Of a DNA stretch of 17,179 bases, positions 6,378 through 13,206 are shown piece after piece (the stretch's first letter is position 1; every line of letters starts with the position of its first letter). The DNA comes from an uncultured Clostridia bacterium. GTDB taxonomy: Bacteria > Bacillota > Clostridia > TANB77 > CAG-508. The notes under the pieces were generated by a model. It was given only the letters and a program-made list of their open reading frames with translations. It ran no database searches and was not told where the DNA came from. A program made the translations under genes and the position numbers. The stretch lies in NCBI GenBank assembly GCA_947595555.1, contig CANQES010000022.1, forward strand, positions 1-17,179, in the 5' to 3' direction.

Positions 6378-6986
6378 TTAAAATAAACTTATAAAACCTA
6401 GCACTCCAAAAATAATAAAAGTTATATTAGATAGTGTCTCTATCCACTCTTGTTTTAAATGATTGCCTATCAATTTACCACAAAAAATAGCAATGCAATT
6501 ACATGCCACCATACCAAAAATAGAACCTAAAATTAAAGATATTTTATAATCTGGATATTGACATCCAAGGCTTAAAGATGCTAAAAAGGTTTTATCTCCT
6601 AATTCACCAATTAAAATACAAAGAGTTACCATTAAAATACAATTCATCTTTAGTTTAGAAAGTTTTTGTAATATATTTGATTTTTTAGAAGATGTATTTT
6701 CTTGTTTCGATTTTGGTATAAATCCTATTAATCCAATTAGTAGAAATGAAGTATAAGTAAATATTTTTAAATAATATTGAAAGCTTTGACTTGAAAAATA
6801 GGCAACTCTACTTCCAAATAATATTGCAAATCCATGGCTAAGAAATGTGCCTATAGCCACACCTAGTAATATATTTTTCGCTTTATTTTTGCTAGAAAAA
6901 GATAAAACTAAAAGTTGTGTTTTATCTCCTAATTCTGAAAAAAATACAAGTATAAAAGTAATTAAAAAAGGATAAATTAGTTCCAT
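6378..6986 (-). CDS. GDT1/TMEM165 (UPF0016) family divalent cation transporter
   Basis: An integral membrane protein of about 202 aa with six predicted helices in two homologous halves, each carrying the family motif Glu-x-Gly-Asp-Lys-Thr: ELGDKT at 18-23 and ELGDKT at 128-133. Characterised relatives export manganese or calcium (MneA in Vibrio, Mnx in cyanobacteria, Gdt1/TMEM165 in eukaryotes), so Mn2+ efflux is the best guess. The middle loop (91-112) is hydrophilic and Lys/Ser-rich. I choose the start at 6986 because GAGG lies 6 bases before it; the ATG 12 bases upstream has AGGA pressed against it. The upstream gap from proS is only 93 bases, too short for a yybP-ykoY manganese riboswitch, but it holds a 26-bp palindrome that could be an operator. 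Confidence 0.9.
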   Translation of the reverse strand: MELIYPFLITFILVFFSELGDKTQLLVLSFSSKNKAKNILLGVAIGTFLSHGFAILFGSRVAYFSSQSFQYYLKIFTYTSFLLIGLIGFIPKSKQENTSSKKSNILQKLSKLKMNCILMVTLCILIGELGDKTFLASLSLGCQYPDYKISLILGSIFGMVACNCIAIFCGKLIGNHLKQEWIETLSNITFIIFGVLGFISLF

Positions 6987-7003
6987 AATACGCCTCATTC
7001 CTG

Positions 7004-7029
7004 TTTAATAAATATGCGCATTTATTAAA
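7004..7029 (-). promoter_or_regulatory. Palindromic operator candidate upstream of the cation transporter
   Basis: TTTAATAAAT (7004-7013) and ATTTATTAAA (7020-7029) are exact reverse complements around a 6-base centre, ATGCGC. It lies 17 bases before the transporter start and is not followed by a T-tract on the minus strand, so an operator or an mRNA leader hairpin is more likely than a terminator. A metal-responsive repressor such as an MntR or Fur relative would be plausible; the sequence does not match a consensus I can name. Confidence 0.45.
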
Positions 7030-7079
7030 AATATTCGATACTTGAATTTTTAATTTTGAAACTTATTTATCCTTGTTTA

Positions 7080-8360
7080 TTATTTAAATTTTTTGATTAG
7101 TTCTTCTACTGTTAATATCTCTTTTTCTTCTGTTTTAATGTACTCTAGTTCTAAGTTATCACCTTCTGTTTTATCTCCTATTACTATCATGTATGGTGTT
7201 CCTAATACTTTGCAGTCTTTCATTTTAGCTCCAATGCTTATGTCTTTTCTATCATCTAAGATGCTTTCAATTCCCGCTTTTTTTAGAGTTTCATATAATT
7301 CATTTGCTTGTTTTACTTTTTCCTCAATGTCCATTTTAGGAATAATTTGAATTTTGAAAGGTGCTACTGTTTCTGGTAAAGAAAATCCACATGGTCCCCA
7401 CTTTTTATCATTAAGTAGATTTTGCTCGTAAAGTGCTGCTACTGTTCTACTAACTCCAATTCCGTAACATCCCATATAATATAGTTCTTCTTTTCCTTCT
7501 TGGTTTGTATATTTTCCATTCATCATCTCTGAATATCTTGTTCCTAATTGGAAAATATGTCCCAATTCCATTGTTCTTATTTCTTTAAAATTAGATATGT
7601 CTTCTATTCCATATTCCTCTTTTAGATATTCTTTATAGTTTTCTTTTTCTAGTATTTCTGTATTTAATCCTACTCCTGTTTTTTCATCATAAAGTATTTT
7701 GTCTTCTCCCTGCTCTGATATTAGCATAAATTCTTCTGATTTTTTTCCTCCCATTGCTCCATTGTCAGCCACTATTGGGATTACTTTCATTCCTATTTTT
7801 TCAAATATGTCTATATATGCTTTTCTTATATTTTCATATGATTTTGACATTGCTTTTTCATCAACATCAAAACTATATGCATCCATCATTGGAAATGCTT
7901 TTCCTCTTAGTAAATATCCTCTTGTTCTTATTTCATTTCTATATTTTTCTCCAATTTGATAGTATGTTACTGGTAAATTTTTATAAGATTTTAATTTTTC
8001 TCTAGCAAATTCCAACATCGCTTCTTCTCCTGTTGGTGCTAAACAAAATGTTCCTTTATTTGATTCTGTTATTAACATGGTACCATCTTGTACATAATGT
8101 TCATATCGTCCTGAATTTTTCCATATTGTATCTGGCTGTAATGTTGGTAGTAATACTTCTATACATCCATATTTGTTCAATGTTTCTACTATAATTTGTT
8201 CTATTTTTCTTCTTACCAATAATGGAACTGTATTATATGCAAATAAACCTGCTCCATATTGTACTAATTGACCTGTTTGCAACAAAATACTTTGTCCTGG
8301 ATACATCTCATCTATGTTATTTAATTTTACAGTTCCTAATCCTGTTTGTGATAGTTTCAT
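7080..8360 (-). CDS. proS: Prolyl-tRNA synthetase, short form without editing insertion
   Basis: Charges tRNA-Pro with proline. Class II motifs are clear: the motif 1 region around residues 60-75, motif 2 YRNEIRTRGYLLRGKAFPMMDAY starting at 140, and motif 3 GCYGIGVSRT at 298-307. The anticodon-binding domain occupies about 335-426. Between motifs 2 and 3 there are roughly 45 residues after ISEQGED where typical bacterial ProRS carries the INS editing domain of about 180 residues, so INS is absent and the length is 426 rather than about 570. Clearing Ala-tRNA-Pro would then need a separate YbaK/ProXp-type protein, not seen here. GAGGACA precedes the ATG. The gene starts 15 bases after scpB, so the two probably share a transcript, which leaves no space for a T-box leader. 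Confidence 0.96.
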   Translation of the reverse strand: MKLSQTGLGTVKLNNIDEMYPGQSILLQTGQLVQYGAGLFAYNTVPLLVRRKIEQIIVETLNKYGCIEVLLPTLQPDTIWKNSGRYEHYVQDGTMLITESNKGTFCLAPTGEEAMLEFAREKLKSYKNLPVTYYQIGEKYRNEIRTRGYLLRGKAFPMMDAYSFDVDEKAMSKSYENIRKAYIDIFEKIGMKVIPIVADNGAMGGKKSEEFMLISEQGEDKILYDEKTGVGLNTEILEKENYKEYLKEEYGIEDISNFKEIRTMELGHIFQLGTRYSEMMNGKYTNQEGKEELYYMGCYGIGVSRTVAALYEQNLLNDKKWGPCGFSLPETVAPFKIQIIPKMDIEEKVKQANELYETLKKAGIESILDDRKDISIGAKMKDCKVLGTPYMIVIGDKTEGDNLELEYIKTEEKEILTVEELIKKFK

Positions 8361-8375
8361 TATATGTCCTCTTTT

Positions 8376-8999
8376 CTAATTATTATTTTTTTGTTCTTCG
8401 GCCTTTTTCTCCTCATCTTCAGTCATTGTTTCTTCTACCTGGTCTTCAATTATTTCGTCAATTACAAGTTGTTGATTTTCATCCATTCTGTATCTTGGTA
8501 ATTCTGGTAATTCTTCTAAAGATGAATAACCAAATTTTCTTAAAAAGTCACTTGTTGTTTTATATGACATTGGTTTTCCTGGCAAATCTGTTTTTCCAGC
8601 TTCCTCGATTAGTCCATATTCTAATAGTTTGTAAACACATCCATCAACGGAAACTCCACGTATTGCCTCAATTTCAGCTCTTGTTATTTTAGGATTATAT
8701 GCAATAATTGCTAGTGTTTCTATTGCTGCATTGGATAAATTGGGCTTGCTCCTTTTGTCTATTATAGGATAAATATGCTCATATAAATTTTCCTTCGTTC
8801 CTAATTGATAGGAATTATCAAGTTTGATAATTTGTATTCCTCTATCTTCATTTTTGTATTCTTCTTGCATATTTGCTATAATGCTTTTTATGTCTTCTTT
8901 AGATATTTCTAAATTTTTTACTAGTTCTTCTGTTGATACTGATCTACCAGCAGCAAAAAGTATTGCTTCTATTATTGCTTTTATTTTTTTTATCTCCAT
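8376..8999 (-). CDS. scpB: Segregation and condensation protein B
   Basis: Kleisin-associated subunit of the SMC-ScpA-ScpB condensin that organises and segregates the chromosome. Two winged-helix domains are visible: about residues 5-80 (KKIKAIIEAILFAAGRSVS at the start) and 88-165, with the family signature IETLAIIAYNPKITRAEIE at 93-111 and GKPMSYKTT. Residues 175-207 form an acidic Glu/Asp-rich tail ending in Lys/Asn, as is common in clostridial ScpB. TGAGGA lies 5 bases before the ATG. In most Firmicutes scpA lies directly upstream; here the upstream neighbour is a divergent small gene, so scpA must be elsewhere. The gene leads into proS. Confidence 0.95.
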   Translation of the reverse strand: MEIKKIKAIIEAILFAAGRSVSTEELVKNLEISKEDIKSIIANMQEEYKNEDRGIQIIKLDNSYQLGTKENLYEHIYPIIDKRSKPNLSNAAIETLAIIAYNPKITRAEIEAIRGVSVDGCVYKLLEYGLIEEAGKTDLPGKPMSYKTTSDFLRKFGYSSLEELPELPRYRMDENQQLVIDEIIEDQVEETMTEDEEKKAEEQKNNN

Positions 9000-9094
9000 T
9001 TCCTCATCATTCCTTACTTTTTGTTATTTATTATTATGCCATGAAATGCCTAATATGTCAATAATTATTTAAAAATTGAAATAAAGGAATAGTC

Positions 9095-9123
9095 TTGCAC
9101 TTTAAAAAAAATTGTGTTAATAT
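9095..9123 (+). promoter_or_regulatory. Promoter of the 54-aa gene
   Basis: TTGCAC (9095-9100), 17 bases, then TGT-TAATAT with the -10 at 9118-9123 and an extended TGn element. It ends 28 bases before the ATG at 9152, with GGAGGA in between. Confidence 0.7.
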
Positions 9124-9151
9124 AGTTTTAATAAATAACGGAGGAGATTTT

Positions 9152-9316
9152 ATGGAAAATAAAAAAAATTTAAAAGTTATCTCTGGCGATGGCTCTAACT
9201 TAAATATTTCTCCTGTATATGATTACCTAAATGCAGGAAAGCCAAAATTATCTAAAAATAAACCTACCAATATTGTTGTTCCAAAAGAAAGTAATAAAAC
9301 CAAAAAAGATAAGTAA
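9152..9316 (+). CDS. Small conserved-looking 54-aa protein
   Basis: A short hydrophilic Lys/Asn-rich protein with no signal peptide, transmembrane helix or cysteine. The N-terminal part, LKVISGDGSNLNISPVYDYL at residues 7-26, looks structured and is the part I would expect to be conserved. The rest is a basic, Pro/Lys-rich tail. The start is set by GGAGGA 7 bases upstream of ATG 9152; the longer frame from TTG 9095 would begin inside the promoter and is rejected. It has its own promoter, and the final codons form the left arm of the terminator. It diverges from scpB and converges on the operon ending at 9337. I vaguely recall similar small proteins in other Clostridia but know no function. 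Confidence 0.8.
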   Translation: MENKKNLKVISGDGSNLNISPVYDYLNAGKPKLSKNKPTNIVVPKESNKTKKDK

Positions 9317-9338
9317 AAAACTTATCTTTTTTGGTTTT
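9296..9338 (+). terminator. 19-bp bidirectional terminator shared by convergent genes
   Basis: AAAACCAAAAAAGATAAGT (9296-9314), loop AAAAA, and its exact reverse complement (9320-9338). The left arm encodes the last residues and stop of the 54-aa protein, and the right arm runs into the stop of the minus-strand zinc peptidase (9337-9339). It can end transcription from both sides. Confidence 0.9.
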
Positions 9339-10026
9339 AAAATAGTAAACATAGAACTGACAGTACGAATAATCTCATCATAATGTCCATGAAAAAGTGA
9401 TAATTTATACATTTAATACCCACTGCATTAATTTTATCAAATCCTGCCACTAATTTTTCAATGTCCTCTTGTGAAGATATTTTTTTCTCCTCCATATACT
9501 CTTTTGCTAAATATCTAGCTTTTATCATAGCATCATTTTCTAAAAATACTCGTACCATATAATAAATCATGCTCAATATTAGAAAAATTGCTAAAAACAT
9601 TGTTTTGTAAGGTAGCATTTTAAAGAATAATAAGATAATTGCTACTACAAAATATAATAAATATATATTAGAAAATACGAAGTTAAATAGTAAAAGTTTT
9701 CTACTTTGAATAGAATGTAAACATTCATGTGCAATTGTTTGAATTCTTGTATAGCTTTTTTGTATGTTTGCAATTAATATTTTATCTGTTATTGCTATAT
9801 ACAAACTTGCTTGCGCACCTTCATCTTCTTCTATTTTTACTTTTTCATTATTTAACTTTTTTAAATACTCTTGACATATGTCTTTATTACTTGGATAGGC
9901 TTTTGCTAATCTATCTAATTCTTCATCATCACCGATGTGTTGCAACTGCTTTTTATTGTATTCGAATACAAATTTTAATACTATAATTGATATTAGTGCT
10001 AGAATTCCTATTATAATAAATTCCAT
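9337..10026 (-). CDS. Membrane zinc metallopeptidase (YugP-like)
   Basis: A 229-aa integral membrane protein with a zincin motif: His100-Glu101-Cys-Leu-His104 and a probable third ligand Glu163 in FLENDAMIKARYLA, the pattern of the YugP/Zn-peptidase-2 family. There is an N-terminal helix at 3-22, a hydrophobic pair at about 115-157 and a C-terminal helix at 213-229. The family usually reads HExGH; here Cys-Leu stands between Glu and His, which keeps HExxH intact. AGAGGAAAA precedes the ATG. It is the last gene of the yqfC operon, 20 bases after the YlbF gene, and stops inside the shared terminator. Substrate and physiological role are unknown for the family. Confidence 0.85.
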   Translation of the reverse strand: MEFIIIGILALISIIVLKFVFEYNKKQLQHIGDDEELDRLAKAYPSNKDICQEYLKKLNNEKVKIEEDEGAQASLYIAITDKILIANIQKSYTRIQTIAHECLHSIQSRKLLLFNFVFSNIYLLYFVVAIILLFFKMLPYKTMFLAIFLILSMIYYMVRVFLENDAMIKARYLAKEYMEEKKISSQEDIEKLVAGFDKINAVGIKCINYHFFMDIMMRLFVLSVLCLLF

Positions 10027-10045
10027 ATTTTTTCCTCTTTTTCAA

Positions 10046-10381
10046 TTATTGCATAACGTCTCTAATTGCTTCCCCTATGATTTTGTTGACGTCTGCTATA
10101 ATTATATTAAATTTTGTTTCCGCTTCAAAGTACTTTTTTGCATCATCTATGTCTATTAATTCAGCATACAAGTCTTGCACTTCTTTGTATTTTGCTTCAT
10201 CTTGTTTTCCTGTTTGCATTGTAAGTAATTGTGTTTCATATCTTGCTTGCTCAAATTTACTCATTTTTTCTTTTAAACTTGCATTTAAGTTTAAGGCTTG
10301 CCTTGCCATTTTATAATTTACATATTCTTCTGATTGCTTGATTTCTTGTGCTAATCTATTTGCTGTATCATATACGTTCAT
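10046..10381 (-). CDS. YlbF/YmcA-family protein
   Basis: A 111-aa all-helical protein starting MNVYDTANRLAQEIKQSEEY, the typical opening of the family. In Bacillus subtilis, YlbF and YmcA form a complex with YaaT that affects RNase Y-dependent mRNA decay, biofilm formation, competence and sporulation. The helices at 5-30, 35-62 and 70-110 are separated by polar turns. The start at 10381 is preferred because AAAGGAAAG lies 7-9 bases before it; the ATG 18 bases upstream has no site. It lies 26 bases after the YerB-like gene and 20 bases before the zinc peptidase gene in one operon. Whether it acts as YlbF, YmcA or the related YheA cannot be told from this gene alone. Confidence 0.85.
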   Translation of the reverse strand: MNVYDTANRLAQEIKQSEEYVNYKMARQALNLNASLKEKMSKFEQARYETQLLTMQTGKQDEAKYKEVQDLYAELIDIDDAKKYFEAETKFNIIIADVNKIIGEAIRDVMQ

Positions 10382-10407
10382 TTTTTTCTTTCCTTTCATA
10401 AAATATA

Positions 10408-11496
10408 TTAAGGTGTAGCCACTACTGCTTCACTTGCTTCTAAAATAACTTGTGCTGTTGTTGGACAAATGTTTATAAATGTGTTTCCATCATTTACTTT
10501 TATGTCATTTCCTTCCAAATCTTTATACTGGGTTTGCTCCCCTCTATCTGTTTTTATACATTTAATTTTTATTGCTCTTCCATTAGTAATGTAGTATCCA
10601 TCAAAAGTACCTATATTTTTTAAGCCTTGTCTACCTTTATTTTCGCCATCATTCAGTGTATAATTATCACAAAAAGTTACTATTAAATTTTTAGCAGTAA
10701 TTACTTTTCCTGTATCCCAATCTGTTTGTTCCTTTTTTCTGGCCTGTCTTTCATAAACTTTTTCTTCTGCATTATATACATATTTTACAGTTTGTAATTG
10801 AGAGTGTGGAATAGTAACACTAAGTGCCTCTTGCCCTTCTTCTAAGTTCACTTCATCTGTTACATAATTTAATACACTTTCTTTTTTAGAAGTCATTCTA
10901 AATTTTTTGTTTTGTGCAGATGTTAATAGTTTAGCTGTGCTTGTTACTGCATTGTGTGGAGCCTTCTTATCTTTTACTCGCCAAAAGGTGGTTCCATCTT
11001 CTGCAATTCCGTCAATTTCATTAATACTGTATTTTTTAATGTCACTTGCCGCTTGAGGACTTTCCCCAAAATGAACATAGATAGCATCATTTTCCATAAC
11101 ATAATCTACAAAATAATGCCTAGCACTCCTTACTGGACCTATTTTTTCGATGTCTGCTCCTTTGAATAATGCCATTAGCCTCGTTTCTCCACCTTCTACT
11201 ATAATTTCATAAACCATATATGCATTTTGTAATCCAGCTTGTGGCCATGCTCCATTGTGATTGTCTATCATAACTGCTATTGGTCTGTCATTTCCTTGAA
11301 AGATTTGAACTTTCTTTTCTTCTTCTATAACTGCTGTAATAGTATTGTTATTTGTTTGTTCTACTGTTGCTGTTTCTTGGTTTTCTTTATCTTTTACAAT
11401 TTTATATCCTAATATTGCACCTGCAAATACAATAAATATGACTAAAAAAATAATTACGCCTTTTCCACTACTACTTTTTTTCATTCGCTTTGCCAT
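10408..11496 (-). CDS. DUF3048 (YerB-like) membrane-anchored protein
   Basis: A 362-aa protein with a basic N-terminus, one transmembrane helix at about 14-33 and a large extracellular part. Residues 70-210 match the DUF3048 N-terminal region, with RPIAVMIDNH (71-80), AWPQAGLQNA (83-92), VEGGETRLMALF (100-111), GPVRSARHYF (120-129) and the KAPHNA stretch at 178-183. Residues 230-360 match the DUF3048 C-terminal region. There is no lipobox cysteine after the helix, so it is a signal-anchor protein rather than a lipoprotein. Bacillus YerB belongs to this family; its biochemical function is unknown. AAGGAGGCG precedes the ATG. It lies 12 bases after ybeY in the same operon. Confidence 0.92.
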   Translation of the reverse strand: MAKRMKKSSSGKGVIIFLVIFIVFAGAILGYKIVKDKENQETATVEQTNNNTITAVIEEEKKVQIFQGNDRPIAVMIDNHNGAWPQAGLQNAYMVYEIIVEGGETRLMALFKGADIEKIGPVRSARHYFVDYVMENDAIYVHFGESPQAASDIKKYSINEIDGIAEDGTTFWRVKDKKAPHNAVTSTAKLLTSAQNKKFRMTSKKESVLNYVTDEVNLEEGQEALSVTIPHSQLQTVKYVYNAEEKVYERQARKKEQTDWDTGKVITAKNLIVTFCDNYTLNDGENKGRQGLKNIGTFDGYYITNGRAIKIKCIKTDRGEQTQYKDLEGNDIKVNDGNTFINICPTTAQVILEASEAVVATP

Positions 11497-11508
11497 TTTA
11501 TCGCCTCC

Positions 11509-11982
11509 TTAATTTCTTTTAATAATCAAATCAGCTAATATTTTTTCTTCTTTTGGTCTCATAAGTAATTTATCTTCTTCTTTAATATGATCATATCCCA
11601 TTAAGTGGTAAAATCCATGCACTAACATGTAACTAAGTTCTCTTTCAAAACTGTGCCCGTATTCTTCTGCTTGTTCTTCTACTTTTTTTATACATATTAT
11701 GATGTCGCCTAAAATGTCTTCATACTGATATTCCTGTTTTTTTATTTTTTGTTCTAGCTCGTCCTTTTCAAACATAGGAAAAGAAAGTACATCAGTTGCT
11801 TTGTCGATGTTTCTGTACTCTCTATTTATTCTTTGTATTCCTTCTTCTGTTGTTATAGTTACTGTAATAGATAGTTTTGAATTTTCTAATTTTTCTTCTT
11901 TAAAGCACTGAGTTAATACTTTCTCTATTATTTTTTCATATTCTTTTTTCGGTTCTATATCTTGGTATATTATTTCATACAT
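11509..11982 (-). CDS. ybeY: Endoribonuclease YbeY (rRNA maturation factor)
   Basis: Single-strand RNase needed for 16S rRNA 3'-end processing and ribosome quality control. The zinc site is His122-GFY-His126-LMGYD-His132, the family signature HGxxHLxGYDH. The conserved upstream block INREYRNIDKATDVLSFP spans 52-69, and MRPKEE follows at 141-146. The 157-aa length is normal. AAGGA stands about 12 bases before the ATG, a slightly long spacing. The start comes 2 bases after the stop of the 401-aa gene, so translation is probably coupled. In many Firmicutes ybeY follows phoH and the HD phosphohydrolase gene yqfF; neither is here. Confidence 0.97.
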   Translation of the reverse strand: MYEIIYQDIEPKKEYEKIIEKVLTQCFKEEKLENSKLSITVTITTEEGIQRINREYRNIDKATDVLSFPMFEKDELEQKIKKQEYQYEDILGDIIICIKKVEEQAEEYGHSFERELSYMLVHGFYHLMGYDHIKEEDKLLMRPKEEKILADLIIKRN

Positions 11983-11984
11983 AT

Positions 11985-13190
11985 TTATGCAACTTCCTTA
12001 ACTTTTCTGTATTTTCCTTCTGATTTATAAGATGTCCCCTTGATTTGCTTCATAACTCCATAGTCTACTAATTTTCTCTTATAATATTTTATTATTTTTG
12101 TGTAGTCTGTTTTAGATGTATGTAATTTCTTAATATCATTTTTGATAAATAATATTTCTTTTTGTTTGATATATTCAATGAAATCTGTTTCTTTTAGTTT
12201 TGCTATTTCTTTGTATTGATTCCAAAATACTTTGTATTCGTCTCTTGCTTTTGGTGATTCCCAATATACTTTCGTAGATAATAATTTAATGTTGTAGTCT
12301 TCAATTAGGTTAATTAGCATTGAATAAGCTCTTTCTCTTTTAGCAGCCATTTTTGTGTCTTGTACTAGTATTCGAGCATCTTTTAATAATTTTTCATAAC
12401 ATTGTTCTGCTACAATTAGTGGTAAACTGTGAGTAAATAATTTTCTACTAATTCCAAGTAATACCATGTTTTTTTCAATTGTATCCCTGCTATCTAGTTT
12501 GCCTACTACATAAGTTTCATATTTTTCATAATCTGATACTATATTTTTTATGCTTTCTTCAGAGTTAAGTTCTATTTTTAATGATAATATGTTTTGAATG
12601 TATTCTTCTAATGTATAAAATATTTTTGTATATATCCACTCTTTTGATGAGTCATAAGTGTTTGTATTGTCTGCTACTTTTATAGAATAGTTTTTTAAAA
12701 TAGATTTGTATAATGAATCCATTTTAGATAGATAAAATGGATTATATTTTTCTTTGATTTTTTCTTTTCCGTCTACTTTTATCCCTTGATAGTCCAATTC
12801 TATTAAGTATTTTTGTTTACGATACTTGTATTCCATGTATTCGCTTTCTTTTAAGCTAGTTATTTCATAGTATTTTGATAACGCATTTTTTTCATATTCA
12901 GATGCTGTGTCATTTTTTACTTTTTTATATATTGAGTCCATTACATATTTGTCAAGTGCACCTAAATAAGCTTCATATGCTGTTTCATACTTCTTTTCTA
13001 ATTGTTCCTTATCATATTCTTCATTGCTTTTATAGTTCTCAAAAGCTTTTATTACATTGTTTCTTTTCATTGATATTAACATACCATTAATACCTATTCT
13101 TGTAGGTATTAGTAGTTTTGTTAATGTGCTTGTTATTTTATTAAAAAATGTTTTATCTGCACCTGTTATTTTAAGGCTTCTTTCTTCCAT
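11985..13190 (-). CDS. Unrecognised 401-aa helical protein between yqfD and ybeY
   Basis: I do not recognise this family. The protein is soluble-looking, rich in Lys, Glu and Tyr, and predicted almost wholly alpha-helical; there is no signal peptide, clear transmembrane helix, nucleotide-binding loop or cysteine pair. Residues 14-50 are the most hydrophobic (TSTLTKLLIPTRIGINGML) and could be a membrane-touching amphipathic region. A second semi-hydrophobic stretch is at about 240-262 (NMVLLGISRKLFTHSLPLIV). The C-terminus (from about 360) is strongly basic, which would suit nucleic-acid or phospholipid binding. AAAGGAGAGA precedes the ATG. It sits tightly packed between yqfD (17 bases) and ybeY (2 bases), where phoH and yqfF normally lie, yet has none of the Walker motifs of PhoH or the HD residues of YqfF. 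Function unknown; a sporulation or ribosome/RNA link is inference from position. Confidence 0.85.
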   Translation of the reverse strand: MEERSLKITGADKTFFNKITSTLTKLLIPTRIGINGMLISMKRNNVIKAFENYKSNEEYDKEQLEKKYETAYEAYLGALDKYVMDSIYKKVKNDTASEYEKNALSKYYEITSLKESEYMEYKYRKQKYLIELDYQGIKVDGKEKIKEKYNPFYLSKMDSLYKSILKNYSIKVADNTNTYDSSKEWIYTKIFYTLEEYIQNILSLKIELNSEESIKNIVSDYEKYETYVVGKLDSRDTIEKNMVLLGISRKLFTHSLPLIVAEQCYEKLLKDARILVQDTKMAAKRERAYSMLINLIEDYNIKLLSTKVYWESPKARDEYKVFWNQYKEIAKLKETDFIEYIKQKEILFIKNDIKKLHTSKTDYTKIIKYYKRKLVDYGVMKQIKGTSYKSEGKYRKVKEVA

Positions 13191-13206
13191 TTAAATTCTC
13201 TCTCCT

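Noticed and set aside
6987..7079. yybP-ykoY manganese riboswitch before the GDT1-type gene
   Set aside because: The gap of 93 bases is mostly AT and lacks the conserved loops of the riboswitch; only the palindrome stands out.
8222..8692. 156-codon open frame on the plus strand
   Set aside because: It lies antisense to the certain genes proS and scpB, is rich in Leu/Phe as expected from the complement of Lys/Glu codons, and has no ribosome binding site.
9095..9151. Longer N-terminus for the 54-aa protein from a TTG
   Set aside because: The TTG is the -35 box of the promoter and the ribosome site GGAGGA sits directly before ATG 9152.
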